DNA of 64,000 nt from Fodinibius salicampi (GCF_039545095.1 NZ_BAABRS010000005.1:1-64000); one strand, 5' to 3'. Numbered from the stretch's first letter, positions 53,902 to 63,884 are shown. Program-made: numbers and translations. The notes: generated by a model not told the origin, from the sequence alone.

Positions 53902-55776
53902 TCAATTCCCGGTTTTAGAACCGAGCCATTGGCGCCGAAATGTTTTCATTTGTTCCGTGAGTATCTCTCCGCTCTTTTGCTCATAGGGAACAACTTCCAA
54001 AGCAGGATTCTCTGCCAATCGTATTCGCCCCTTCTTTTCAACACCCAGCGAACGATATGTAATTGCTAACTCATCGCCGGCCCTATGTTCGATCAGCAAC
54101 TGCTGGAGCTCCTTTGCATTGGCAAGCTTTTGACCATCCAGAGAAATAATTTCATCCCCGGTATCAAGTCCGGCCTCATACAGGGGACTCCCAATCTGTG
54201 TGCGATTGGCCACTATCATTTTTCCATCCTCAAAGCTAATTTTTGAAGTTCCAAAACTAAGAACCGGTTGCGTAGTATCAGCTTTCTGCAGGGAAAAACC
54301 CGCCCGGGCCAGTAAGGGTTTTAAATCGACATGATTTCCCTGGTAGATATATTGATTAAAAAACTGATCCGCAAACTCACTGCTATCGGTTACCTCTGCC
54401 AGCGTCTGTTGCAGATCGGATAGCTGATACGGCTCTTCCGACTTTCCGTATTCCTCCCAAAGCTGACGCATGAAATCGTCAAGGGTAACCTCTTCGAAGG
54501 TTGTCCGAAGAGAGAGATCTAGTCCCAAGCCAATCACAGCTCCCCAAGAATAGTAAGAAATAAAGGTATTGGATTTGTTTTGAGGGTCCACGGAAGTGGC
54601 TGCATCAACAAATGGAGCCTGTCTGCTCATTTCAACGGGACTATAATACTTATTTCCGGGCGAATTAAGCACGTAGTTTAGGGTGCCGGCCCAGTCAGCG
54701 GCATACTTCTCATTGGAAATAATTCCAGCTCTTCGTATAGTCAAATCATCATAATAACTCGTAAATCCCTCTGCAAACCAGAGTGCTCCCGATACATTGG
54801 TATTCATAAAATCAAATGGCTCCAGCGAAGCAGGTCGTATTCGCTCGACGTTCCAGCTGTGGAAGAATTCGTGAGATAAGGTATATAAGTTTTGCAGGGC
54901 ACCATTTCCTTCGAGAGGGCGTCGACTCGTCAAAATTGTAGAATTCCGATGTTCCATCCCGTCCCCATGTACATAAGGGAGATAATCGGCTATGAACGTA
55001 TAAGTATCATAGTCGAAATCCGCGGGTTCTCCGAAAATAGCCACCTGTTCGGCCACTACTTTTTTAGCCATCTCCGTATAGTTATCCACCTGTTCTTGGG
55101 TCCCATTATGATGAACCGCCAGGCGAATGGTTTGCCCGGTCGTATCGGATGGGGCCGGCCATTTGGTAATCATCTGGTCACTAAGTTCTACGGGGCTGTC
55201 CATAAAATAATAATAGTTCGGTGCTTTAAAGGTCATCGGCTCTGCCGTTGGCTGCAGCTGTGTTGTTGCCTGCCAGTTTGACCCTTCCGGTGGATAAAAA
55301 GTTGCGGTAATTTCGGTATTCGGCAGATTGGGTACTCTTACAAAAGATGCCGGTATATTCAGATGTGCGTGCTGCTCATTGACACCGGCGTAGGTTCCAT
55401 CGGCATGATCGGCAAAGAGGGTATAATGAAAATTAATCGTTCCATCATGTCCCTCAACCTCCCAGCTATGCAAATCGGAACGTACAATATCTAAAGTATC
55501 TCCGCGACTGTTGGTAGCTGTAACGCCATACACGTTTTTAGCAAATTCATGGAGGGCATAGCGGCCCGGAGAGGTACGGCTCATGGAAACGGTAACCATA
55601 CCCGGAAGGAGATTCTCCATCCGAAGGGTAATTTGCGCTTCATTATGTTCGGCATTGGGGAAACGCACTTCATAATGGAGCGAGGGCTCCTCCTCTTCTT
55701 CCTGTATACATCCAGGCATCGCAAATAAAGCTATCAGGAAAATAAATAGAATATTTCTCAAGTTAATATTCATCAT
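53902..55776 (-). CDS. M61 family metallopeptidase with PDZ domain (lipoprotein)
   Basis: A 624-residue exported glycyl-aminopeptidase-like enzyme. The lipobox 'FAMPGC' is at about residues 18-23. An N-terminal beta domain (about 30-190) is followed by the catalytic domain with HEFFHSWN around residue 300 (the M61 'HExxH-xW' signature) and a downstream Glu in 'WFAEGFTSYYDD'. A PDZ domain lies at about 525-600 ('GSPLYEAGLDTGDEIISLDGQKL'). Likely peptide processing at the envelope. Confidence 0.93.
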   Translation of the reverse strand: MMNINLRNILFIFLIALFAMPGCIQEEEEEPSLHYEVRFPNAEHNEAQITLRMENLLPGMVTVSMSRTSPGRYALHEFAKNVYGVTATNSRGDTLDIVRSDLHSWEVEGHDGTINFHYTLFADHADGTYAGVNEQHAHLNIPASFVRVPNLPNTEITATFYPPEGSNWQATTQLQPTAEPMTFKAPNYYYFMDSPVELSDQMITKWPAPSDTTGQTIRLAVHHNGTQEQVDNYTEMAKKVVAEQVAIFGEPADFDYDTYTFIADYLPYVHGDGMEHRNSTILTSRRPLEGNGALQNLYTLSHEFFHSWNVERIRPASLEPFDFMNTNVSGALWFAEGFTSYYDDLTIRRAGIISNEKYAADWAGTLNYVLNSPGNKYYSPVEMSRQAPFVDAATSVDPQNKSNTFISYYSWGAVIGLGLDLSLRTTFEEVTLDDFMRQLWEEYGKSEEPYQLSDLQQTLAEVTDSSEFADQFFNQYIYQGNHVDLKPLLARAGFSLQKADTTQPVLSFGTSKISFEDGKMIVANRTQIGSPLYEAGLDTGDEIISLDGQKLANAKELQQLLIEHRAGDELAITYRSLGVEKKGRIRLAENPALEVVPYEQKSGEILTEQMKTFRRQWLGSKTGN

Positions 55777-55812
55777 GATCTCGTGTACCTAAATCTGCTG
55801 CCTATGTTAAGT

Positions 55813-56223
55813 TTATGATTCAATTAGTTCTTCCAGCTGTCGAAAAAGAATGCGTCTATAGTCTTCTTTTTCGTGACTTGGCACCGTAAAATGATATTCG
55901 GGGTTTTCCACCTCTACCCTGGTCTTTCCTTCAGCAATTTCTTCCACAATTACCCTACCGGCATGCTGCTGCATCTGGTTATTGCCTACGCGGCCTGACT
56001 TATTTATAAGAAAATTCGTTCTTTTTTGATCCTCAGATTCTGATACCTCTCTTATAATAATGTTGCTGTTCCGTATAGCCTCCTGAACCTTATTCCTCAC
56101 GGTTTCATAATCAGTATCATAAGTCTTTACATTTGCCGATCCTCCTCCCATCTCTCCGGTTCCGGCACAGCTATAAGTCAAAGTGAATATTACTGCGACC
56201 AGTATCCATTGTATTCCTCTCAT
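55813..56223 (-). CDS. Small hypothetical lipoprotein
   Basis: A 136-residue lipoprotein with lipobox 'LTYSC' near residue 19. The mature part is one alpha/beta domain ('YDTDYETVRNKVQEAIRNSNIIIREVSESEDQKRTNFLIN', then 'AGRVIVEEIAEGKTRVEVENPEY'). This is the general shape of DUF3568-like lipoproteins, but I would not assign the family. It lies 36 bases upstream of the M61 peptidase gene. Confidence 0.75.
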   Translation of the reverse strand: MRGIQWILVAVIFTLTYSCAGTGEMGGGSANVKTYDTDYETVRNKVQEAIRNSNIIIREVSESEDQKRTNFLINKSGRVGNNQMQQHAGRVIVEEIAEGKTRVEVENPEYHFTVPSHEKEDYRRILFRQLEELIES

Positions 56224-56312
56224 ATTATCCTCATCTCTAATTAACTTTTTTATTTACTGATAGATACAATATCTAATTTTATCTACAAAAAACAGACGAT
56301 ATCATATATAAA

Positions 56313-57332
56313 TTAACCCGGTAACCGCTGCTGTAAAAAAGGAAGAATTGATTCTCTCAATAACTCAAATACGGGTTCTTTATATGAGCGAGCCTGACTG
56401 GCTCCCTGCAGTTCTCCCGTCATAACAACTACAGCATCAAGGTCCGGAATCATAAAAATATATTGTCCCCCATAACCCCAGGCAAAAAACACCTTAAATT
56501 CGCCTACTGGCTTATTCCACCACATATAGCCATAGTCATAGGGATTATAATTACTCCGGGTGTAGGTTTGAAAGGAATCCTGCAACCAATCTTTTGCAAT
56601 AATACGTTTACCTTCAAAAGTACCACCGTTTATGATCATCTGTCCAATTTTAAGCATACCAGCGGGACGCAGTGCCATATTATTTCCTCCCATATAATAG
56701 CCCTGCGGATCGCGATCCCAGCCTCCAACGGAAATACTCATGGGACCAAAAAGATATTGATTAGCGAAGGCTCGTGTATCCATATTTGTTGCCCTGCTTA
56801 TAATCACGGATAATAAATGCGAGCTTCCTGTACTATATACCATATCTCCGCCGGGCGCAGCCTCCATGGGTTGATCCAGAGTAAAATGAATCCAATTGCT
56901 GCTTGTTACCCACCGGCCGTAGTTATGAAAACTTGTTGTTTCCAGCCCTGCCCGCATTGTCAACAAATCTTTAATGGTAATCCTTTCCTTCACTGAATCA
57001 GGATTTTCATCAAAATAATCGCTGAAATACGGTCTGATTGGTTGATCGACCCCTTCAATATGTCCCTCTTCAATTGCTATGCCCACTAAAAGTCCAAGAA
57101 TACTTTTAGATGCTGATTTAATATTAGCATGGTCAGAGGCCGTCATGCCGTTAAAGTAACGCTCATTTAGCAACTCCTCGTCTTGTTGAATGATTAGACT
57201 CGTAAGAGATTCTATGGACGATGCCTCCTCATTAATTTGCTGCAAAGAGGGGGAATTTGTTTGCGCCTGAACTTCAACTGTAAACAAGCATAAGCCAAGT
57301 ATTATCCCAGCAGGTATTTTTGAAAAATTCAT
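56313..57332 (-). CDS. Beta-lactamase-fold serine hydrolase, exported
   Basis: A 339-residue class C type hydrolase with a signal peptide (1-24, 'VEVQAQ'). The catalytic S73-A-S-K76 is in 'IKSASKSILGLLVG', Tyr is in 'MVYSTGSSHLL', and 'WGYGGQ' stands at the KTG/HGG place. It is a paralogue of the enzyme at 31994-33520: both share the 'S-A-[TS]-K...LVG-[LI]-AIE' region and the C-terminal 'ASGNGGQ/AWGYGGQ' block. It lacks the metal-binding domain. Substrate unknown. Confidence 0.9.
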   Translation of the reverse strand: MNFSKIPAGIILGLCLFTVEVQAQTNSPSLQQINEEASSIESLTSLIIQQDEELLNERYFNGMTASDHANIKSASKSILGLLVGIAIEEGHIEGVDQPIRPYFSDYFDENPDSVKERITIKDLLTMRAGLETTSFHNYGRWVTSSNWIHFTLDQPMEAAPGGDMVYSTGSSHLLSVIISRATNMDTRAFANQYLFGPMSISVGGWDRDPQGYYMGGNNMALRPAGMLKIGQMIINGGTFEGKRIIAKDWLQDSFQTYTRSNYNPYDYGYMWWNKPVGEFKVFFAWGYGGQYIFMIPDLDAVVVMTGELQGASQARSYKEPVFELLRESILPFLQQRLPG

Positions 57333-57504
57333 ATTAAATTCTTTAAATGCTATTTATTACTTCAATAATGACAAAAATTAGTACTTTTAAAAAGAAGTTT
57401 TAGTCACTTTCGCTACCTGATATCTTAAAATTCATTTTTTCGCCTTTAGGTTTTCAGCTCGTATATTTCGGAAGAACAAACGCACATTTTTGAAAATGTA
57501 GTCT

Positions 57505-59817
57505 ATGTCAAATAAGCCGCTGCTTACGGTTGGAATCGTTGTTCAGGATCAAAAAGATGTTATAGAAACTACCCTGACTTCCCTTTATGAACTTGCTGAA
57601 CTTCAGTTTGAGCTGTTTGTAATCGATGATGCTTCTCAAGATGAGAGTACTGAAATCATCCAATCGGTTCTCGATTATTACCAGCATGAGCATACGTTTT
57701 ATTACGATCATCCACAACGTATGGGGCGCGGATATTCATTGAATGAAATCCTGCTGCAGTGCAATACCGATCTGTTTTGGGCCCCTGAAAGCATTCATAA
57801 TATTGAAGAAGAGCAGCTTATTGACGGACTTGAACGACTTTCTCAAACGACAAAATGCGGCTTAATACAACGCAGCAACTTACCTCGTGACCCAGCAGAC
57901 TGGCGTGACCTGATTAAAAAAAATCGGTGGCCTACTGATGGCTTATTTCTTTGGAACTCTTCTGCCCTGGATCCCACTGACAAAAATTTTAATTCCTACC
58001 TGAACGCATATCACGGATTGGAACTGGCTGCCCGAGTAGGCGCTGACTCTTTTATAACGGTCGATACCCCTTGGTTTCGCCCCAGTTCGATGGAAGAAAC
58101 GCCTTCTCCATCACCCTCGATGCGTCAGGAACTTCTTTTTACATTGCTTCGATCGGATATTTCATCCGAAGAACGCAATGCTACTATTCATTCGCTTCAA
58201 ACGCTGGAAACCAGGGACCGTCCACTTTCCGAGCGTGATTTTGATATTGAGTTGCTCAATGAGGCTATAGCAATGAAAAAAGACGGCCGCTTTAATGCAG
58301 CCCTGGAGAAGCTGGAAGAAGTGTTGGAAGAACGGCCTTCGCATCCTGCTGCCAAGCAGCTTAAAATTGAGATTTTAGAGAAAAAACGTCGGTTTGTTGA
58401 GGCCTCGGAACTTAAACATGAGATCAACAAAAGCGCCGCTCAACAAGAAAAAGAAGAAAAGGAGAAGGAAGCGCATCCAAAAGAGGAAACCACTGCCACC
58501 GACTCCAAAGAAGACAGAAATCCGGATATCAGCCTCATCATACCCACCGCCATCCATGGCAAAGCGGCCCTGGAGCACTGTCTGATGTCGGTTTCGGAGC
58601 ATTGCGATACCTCGGATATACAACTTATTGTAATCGACAACGCCAGCGTTGATGATACCCACGACTACCTGGAAGAACTCCAGGAAAAGAACTTTTTAGA
58701 TTGTATTGTTATTACAAACAATCAAAATATCGGATTCGCAGCTTCCGTTAATCAGGGACTTGAAAAAGCAGACACCCCTTATGCCTGCATTATGCATAAT
58801 GATGTTGAACTCAATAGCGATGCCCTGAAGGCCCTTAAAAACCTGATGGAGACTCATCCAAAATATGCACTCGTGGGACCCGCTACTGACAAGACGCTTA
58901 ATCCCGATCAAGCAATCAGAAATATTGAAGCCACCAGCCCAGGACTTTTAACGACGGAATATATCGACAGTTTTTGCATGATGCTGCGTACAGAAACCGG
59001 GCTGCGTATGGATGAAGCCTATGAATTGGCCTTTTTTGAAGACATAGATCTCTGTTTCCAGGCACGAACAGCTGATTATCAGGTTGGAATTGCTCCCCAT
59101 ATAGAGGTAAAGCACTACTTTGGAACAACTACTTTCCCTCTGGATCTGGATACCGAAAGCAAGCATTACTGGAAAAATGTGGCTTATTTTAATGAAAAAT
59201 GGGAAATTGAAAAATTTTCAGAACAGGAACTTAAATCTCTCGGCACCTTCGACCAGCTGTTGGCCCTGGATGAGTTGGTAAACCCGCTTTTCCCGGAAGA
59301 AAAAATCAAAGAAGAGTTTGACCGATTGTTGACCGACGAACTTAAAACAGAAATCCTAAAAACGGAACATGATCCCGAAACCTTGTGCCAACTGGTACAC
59401 CTGTTTATGGTCATGAAAAGACGCGATATCATGCGCCAGCTCGAAGATCGTCTTGAAGATGTGTACTTGCCTTCTTCACTGATCTATCAACTGGTTCGCT
59501 TTTATTACGATCGTAATATATACTCTCGTTGCTTGCACTACCTCGATCAGCTTGAACCGCAAAACGAGACCCTCCGTGCAGATTTATATAGACTGGCTAT
59601 CCATGTGGAGAATAAGGATTTTGAAGAAGCGGTCCCCATGCTGCGGCATCTTCTGGAGCATGCACCAGCCAACCCTACTCTTTATCAACTGGCGGGCGAT
59701 ATTCATCAATTTAATGATAACCAGGAGGAAGCCGATTCTTTTCATAACCTGGCTAAACAGATAAATCCCTTCAAGTTTGATGAGACTTCCAAAGACGCAT
59801 TCGGTTTTAAAAAATAG
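57505..59817 (+). CDS. Two-domain GT2 glycosyltransferase with TPR segments
   Basis: A 770-residue cytoplasmic protein. Residues 1-190 are a first, weaker GT2-like domain ('LTVGIVVQDQKDVIETTLTSLYELAELQ', 'FVIDDASQDES'). A TPR-like stretch (about 250-310) and a Lys/Glu-rich linker (about 310-340) follow. Residues about 345-560 are a canonical GT2 domain ('ISLIIPTAIHGKAALEHCLMSV', 'VIDNASVDDT', 'HNDVELNSDALK', 'FFEDIDLCFQ'). The C-terminal third has more TPR-like helices. The first domain's acidic motifs look incomplete, so it may bind substrate without catalysis. Target unknown; perhaps a surface polysaccharide or glycoprotein. Confidence 0.85.
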   Translation: MSNKPLLTVGIVVQDQKDVIETTLTSLYELAELQFELFVIDDASQDESTEIIQSVLDYYQHEHTFYYDHPQRMGRGYSLNEILLQCNTDLFWAPESIHNIEEEQLIDGLERLSQTTKCGLIQRSNLPRDPADWRDLIKKNRWPTDGLFLWNSSALDPTDKNFNSYLNAYHGLELAARVGADSFITVDTPWFRPSSMEETPSPSPSMRQELLFTLLRSDISSEERNATIHSLQTLETRDRPLSERDFDIELLNEAIAMKKDGRFNAALEKLEEVLEERPSHPAAKQLKIEILEKKRRFVEASELKHEINKSAAQQEKEEKEKEAHPKEETTATDSKEDRNPDISLIIPTAIHGKAALEHCLMSVSEHCDTSDIQLIVIDNASVDDTHDYLEELQEKNFLDCIVITNNQNIGFAASVNQGLEKADTPYACIMHNDVELNSDALKALKNLMETHPKYALVGPATDKTLNPDQAIRNIEATSPGLLTTEYIDSFCMMLRTETGLRMDEAYELAFFEDIDLCFQARTADYQVGIAPHIEVKHYFGTTTFPLDLDTESKHYWKNVAYFNEKWEIEKFSEQELKSLGTFDQLLALDELVNPLFPEEKIKEEFDRLLTDELKTEILKTEHDPETLCQLVHLFMVMKRRDIMRQLEDRLEDVYLPSSLIYQLVRFYYDRNIYSRCLHYLDQLEPQNETLRADLYRLAIHVENKDFEEAVPMLRHLLEHAPANPTLYQLAGDIHQFNDNQEEADSFHNLAKQINPFKFDETSKDAFGFKK

Positions 59818-59824
59818 GAGTCTT

Positions 59825-60682
59825 CTAAAACTGAGTCATCAGCTCCAAAGTTTGTAATAAATTCCGCAGGCTCTCAGCGTGATTAAGCTGATCTTTCCTT
59901 TCATAGCTGTTAATCAGATTCCTAATAACCCTGCTCAATATTTCCGGGGGCGTAGCAGGCTTAAAATGTTCACTTTTAGGAGAAACGCCATTCTGTTTTA
60001 AAAAGTAATAGCACTGGTTGTAGGTTACGACCTTTCCATGATCAAAAGGATCTATCATAATTTTTTCCTGCTCCGCCTCGTACATTAACATAAAGTGAAT
60101 GGGCATGCCCACGCCACGAAACGGAAGATCCAGCCGCCTTCCGATAAAAAGAACAATCAGCGCCAGTGAAATAGGTAATCCCTGTCTGCGGTCTATAACC
60201 CTATTTAAATAAGAATTTTCAGGATTATAATAGTCCGTTGTACTTCCGGAAAATTGAAGTTGGCTAAAAACGAGCTTCAAAACCACGTGCATTTTTTTTG
60301 TTTCCGAAAGGGAGTAAGAGACATCCGCTGAAATTTGATCTGCGTAATGATCGAGCTTTTGTCTGTAATCATTAATCCTAAGCGTTGGATTATTAAAACG
60401 GGCCAGTGTAAAAACAGCTTTTTCCAACTGGCGAAGATCATTCAGGCCGTTCTCCAAAACATCCATAAAATCTTCTTCCACACTACTGTAGGTAATCCAA
60501 CGGATAATTTCGTCAATTAAATCCCGTTCTTTCTTGTCTGTACTCTTACTTTTATGCTCGTCGAGTATGGGTACAGCATTTTCTCCCAGTTCAAACAAGC
60601 GGCTTTTAACTTCCGACTGTATGTATGGGTCAGGATCCTCCAGTAAGTAAATAAGGGATTCTATTTCCGTTTTCTTAGACAT
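59825..60682 (-). CDS. Transglutaminase-like (SirB1 type) protein with N-terminal HEAT-like repeat
   Basis: A 285-residue protein. The first 60 residues look like a HEAT-type helical pair ('IESLIYLLEDPDPYIQSEVKSRLFELGENAVPIL'). The rest is a SirB1/transglutaminase-like domain ('YYNPENSYLNRVIDRRQGLPISLALIVLFIGRRLDLPFRGVGMPIHFMLMY' covers its core), in which the usual Cys before 'LPISL' is absent. Enzymatic activity is therefore doubtful. Function unknown. Convergent with the glycosyltransferase gene (7-base gap). Confidence 0.85.
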   Translation of the reverse strand: MSKKTEIESLIYLLEDPDPYIQSEVKSRLFELGENAVPILDEHKSKSTDKKERDLIDEIIRWITYSSVEEDFMDVLENGLNDLRQLEKAVFTLARFNNPTLRINDYRQKLDHYADQISADVSYSLSETKKMHVVLKLVFSQLQFSGSTTDYYNPENSYLNRVIDRRQGLPISLALIVLFIGRRLDLPFRGVGMPIHFMLMYEAEQEKIMIDPFDHGKVVTYNQCYYFLKQNGVSPKSEHFKPATPPEILSRVIRNLINSYERKDQLNHAESLRNLLQTLELMTQF

Positions 60683-60821
60683 TTCAACTAATAAATTAAC
60701 CGGTATTAAACTTCAACAATTAAGTTATAACATTTTTTAAAATTGCATGGTGCCCAAAAATAGTCATTCTCATACACTTTTTTTCAAAAAATAAGTATTT
60801 AAAAAAAGGGCTATCAAAACG

Positions 60822-60829
60822 TATATTTG
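60822..60829 (+). promoter_or_regulatory. Candidate -7 box upstream of arcA
   Basis: TATATTTG fits TAnnTTTG about 97 bases before the ATG; a clear -33 TTG is not seen. Confidence 0.35.
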
Positions 60830-60925
60830 GAAAGCATTCTGCTGATACTCAATAAACAGTGATCTGATAGAAGGCCACAATTAAAAATAACTGTTCAGTT
60901 CTAACTGTTTTTATACTTCACAGCC

Positions 60926-62149
60926 ATGAAATTATCTGTTAATTCCGAAACCAGTGTTCTTAAAAGTGTTATTGTTCATACTCCCGGACGAGAAGTATCC
61001 CTTGTAAATCCAGAGCACAAAGATCAGCTGCTCTTTGACGATATTATATTTGAAGAAGACGCTCGCAAGGAGCATCTTGACATGCTCAAGATATTTAAAA
61101 CTGCCATGCCGGAAGATGGCGCTATCTACGAAATAACGGATCTTTTTCTGGAATGCTTCAAGCAGGAAGAAGCTCGGGCTTTCTTCATAAAAGAGCTTAT
61201 AAATCAACTTCCCGAATGCAATCTGCATACCATTGAAGAGGATCTTTTAAAATTAGAGGCAGCCGATTTATTACAGTTTGTTATTGAAGGAAGCACTCCC
61301 GCCATCCACGGCTTTACCCTTCAACCCATACCTAACTTGCTTTTCACACGCGACCTTGCAGCGGTAGTAGGAGAAAGCATTCTGTTATCCCGGCCCGCTA
61401 AAAAAGCCCGCCTTCGGGAAGCTATCTTAATGCAAGCGCTGGTCAAATTTCATCCGCTCTTTGAAGAGCTCAGTAAAAAAACAATCCGTATTAGCGGAAA
61501 AGAATCCATTGAAGGAGGAGATGTACTGGTAGCTTCAGAAGAACTTGTGCTTATAGGCATGAGCGAACGTACTTCCTTCAGCGGATTGATGAAGGCGACA
61601 GAAGGACTTCTCGAAAATGGGGTAGAAAATGTTTTAGCGGTAGATATCCCGAAACAGCGTTCCTCCATGCATCTTGATACTATTTTCACCTTCTCCGATA
61701 CCAATGAATGTATCGCGTTTCCACCGGCAATTACCGAACGGCGCGACAATATCATCGCTCTGTCATCAAATAACGGCTCCATTAATGCCCGGTCAATACC
61801 ATCGCTACAGGAAGCACTCCAACAATTTATGGAACGTGATCTTACTTTTATCAGTTGCGGTGGACCCGATCGAACAAATCAATTTCGTGAACAATGGACC
61901 GATGGCGCAAACGTTTTTGCATTAGCGCCCGGCATTATTGTCGGATATGAACGAAATACGAATACTTTTCGTGAGTTAGAGAAGTACGGCTATCAATTGA
62001 TGAATCAATATAAATTTATTGAAGAATTTAAGGATCAACCATCCGACCTGAAGAACAAAAAAATCGCCATCAGTTTTCTTGGAAATGAACTATGCCGGGG
62101 CCGTGGCGGCGCCCGGTGTATGACAATGCCCATAGCAAGAGCTAAATAA
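60926..62149 (+). CDS. arcA: Arginine deiminase
   Basis: A 407-residue enzyme that converts arginine to citrulline and ammonia. The blocks are 'PNLLFTRDLAAVVGESILLS', 'ISGKESIEGGDVLVASEELVLIGMSERTS', the catalytic His in 'SSMHLDTIFTF' and the nucleophile Cys398 in 'GRGGARCMTMPI'. Full length. No arcB, arcC or arginine/ornithine antiporter follows, so this is not a complete deiminase operon here; ammonia release or protein/peptide arginine use are possibilities. Confidence 0.95.
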   Translation: MKLSVNSETSVLKSVIVHTPGREVSLVNPEHKDQLLFDDIIFEEDARKEHLDMLKIFKTAMPEDGAIYEITDLFLECFKQEEARAFFIKELINQLPECNLHTIEEDLLKLEAADLLQFVIEGSTPAIHGFTLQPIPNLLFTRDLAAVVGESILLSRPAKKARLREAILMQALVKFHPLFEELSKKTIRISGKESIEGGDVLVASEELVLIGMSERTSFSGLMKATEGLLENGVENVLAVDIPKQRSSMHLDTIFTFSDTNECIAFPPAITERRDNIIALSSNNGSINARSIPSLQEALQQFMERDLTFISCGGPDRTNQFREQWTDGANVFALAPGIIVGYERNTNTFRELEKYGYQLMNQYKFIEEFKDQPSDLKNKKIAISFLGNELCRGRGGARCMTMPIARAK

Positions 62150-62163
62150 ATTAACTTTTTACC

Positions 62164-63405
62164 TTGAATAACAAACCGACTCCACAACAACCGGAACAAT
62201 CCTTTGACGAAGTACTCACTGAAACAGCATCACCCAATCGCCAACATTCTGGTTCAAAATCAGAATTCGATGGTAAAACTATTACAAAGCATGTAGTCCT
62301 TTTCTTAGTCACTTTTGTATCTGTAGCCTTGGTGGGAGCCGGTTTTGTCGGCTTTAGTCCCTCTTTATTTCCTTTTGGATTGCCATCGTTGTCGGACTTC
62401 TATCGGGGGCTGTTATTTTCGACGCTTTTGCTGGGGTTTTTAGGCGTCCATGAGTTCGGGCACTTTTTCGCGGCCCTTTATCATAAAATTAAAGTGACCC
62501 TTCCCTACTTTATTCCGATACCATTGGGTATTGGAACCCTGGGAGCGGTTATCCGGATTAAACAAAAGATTAACGACTCCCATAAAATGTTTGATGTGGG
62601 GGCTTCGGGTCCGCTGGCCGGATTTGTAATCTCACTGGCAATTCTATTGTATGGGTTTTCCACCCTCCCCGACCCGTCCTATATCCAAAATTTTGAGGGT
62701 CATGAGGCCGTTAAAACATATGTAGCCGAACATGGGGTATTTCCGGAAGAACCTCCCGAAGAATCCGACGGAAACATCCTGGTTGTTGGCAACACCCTGC
62801 TGTACGGATTTCTGGCCTCTTTCTTTGAGAATGTGCCTCCTATGTGGGAAATGTATCATTATCCCTTTTTGTTTGCCGGCTGGCTGGGACTCTTTTTTAC
62901 GGCTTTGAACCTCATGCCACTGGGCCAATTGGATGGGGGACATATTCTATACTCCCTTATTGGCTTTCAAAAACATCGCACCGCGGCCCGCCTCTTCTTT
63001 GGACTGCTGGTCACACTGGCGGGGATAGAGGCCGTCCCCTTTATCCATGAAGCCCTTTCCGGTTATGAATTTGGATATGATCCGCTTAGCTGGCTCCTTT
63101 GGGGCGGTATTTTATTTTTACTCCTTCGAAGAGCCTTCCACGACGACCACCAGTGGATAGCTCCCGTATTGGCTATTTCAATGGGACTTGCAGCAGGTTA
63201 CCTCTACTTTTTTGCTGGGGGCATTAATACGTCAAGCTCCATGATATGGGTAGTATGGTCATTTTTCACAGCCTACCTGGTGGGGGTTGAGCATCCGCCT
63301 GCACTATACGAGCAGCCGCTGGATCCCACGCGCACCTTTTTAGGTTGGCTAAGTATGGCTATTTTTCTGCTTTGCATAAGTCCCAACCCGCTCTATTTAA
63401 TATAA
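62164..63405 (+). CDS. Site-2 protease family membrane metalloprotease
   Basis: A 413-residue integral membrane protein. The start is a TTG at 62164, since no ATG lies nearby and a stop is in frame 12 bases upstream. The N-terminal ~40 residues are polar; about seven or more membrane segments follow. The catalytic HEFGH is at about residue 95 and the third ligand Asp in 'NLMPLGQLDGGHILYSL' at about 255. No PDZ domain is seen, which separates it from RseP. It probably cuts membrane-embedded substrates. It starts 14 bases after arcA, perhaps by chance. Confidence 0.9.
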   Translation: MNNKPTPQQPEQSFDEVLTETASPNRQHSGSKSEFDGKTITKHVVLFLVTFVSVALVGAGFVGFSPSLFPFGLPSLSDFYRGLLFSTLLLGFLGVHEFGHFFAALYHKIKVTLPYFIPIPLGIGTLGAVIRIKQKINDSHKMFDVGASGPLAGFVISLAILLYGFSTLPDPSYIQNFEGHEAVKTYVAEHGVFPEEPPEESDGNILVVGNTLLYGFLASFFENVPPMWEMYHYPFLFAGWLGLFFTALNLMPLGQLDGGHILYSLIGFQKHRTAARLFFGLLVTLAGIEAVPFIHEALSGYEFGYDPLSWLLWGGILFLLLRRAFHDDHQWIAPVLAISMGLAAGYLYFFAGGINTSSSMIWVVWSFFTAYLVGVEHPPALYEQPLDPTRTFLGWLSMAIFLLCISPNPLYLI

Positions 63406-63464
63406 ATCTTTTCTGTTATCTTTAGTTTTAACTGTTTAATTAATCTTATAAATAGGATCTTTTC

Positions 63465-63884
63465 ATGCGTTTTTTCTCTCTAATTCTTCTCTCTCTACTC
63501 TTTGTTTCCTGCTCCAGCTCCACACCCGAAAATATTTCCAAAAGTGTGGATCAATATATAGCCGAAGACAATTATCAGACGGCTCTTGAGTTACTTAACA
63601 ATGCAGATCCCGATCAAACAGATGCGGATTTAACTAAACTTCAAGAGAAGACATACCTGAATTACGGACTTTACCTGGAATATCGGGGACCCGAAGACAG
63701 TAGTATGCGTGACCGAATGACCTCAGCGTTGGAACAATTTATAAAAGTATTGAATATCAATCCCAACAATGAAAAAGCACGATCTGAGATCCAGCAGATT
63801 ATGAGTATTTATGAAACCATGCCCGATCGATCGCCCGGTGAATCTATTATGGAAGACCTTCGCAAACTGGGATTTGATTACTAA
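63465..63884 (+). CDS. Small TPR-like lipoprotein
   Basis: A 139-residue lipoprotein with the lipobox 'LLFVSC' (Cys about residue 17). The remainder is helical with TPR-like spacing ('DQYIAEDNYQTALELLNNA', 'ALEQFIKVLNINPNNEKARSEIQQI'). Function unknown; such proteins often serve as assembly or scaffolding factors in the periplasm. It follows the site-2 protease by 59 bases. Confidence 0.8.
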   Translation: MRFFSLILLSLLFVSCSSSTPENISKSVDQYIAEDNYQTALELLNNADPDQTDADLTKLQEKTYLNYGLYLEYRGPEDSSMRDRMTSALEQFIKVLNINPNNEKARSEIQQIMSIYETMPDRSPGESIMEDLRKLGFDY

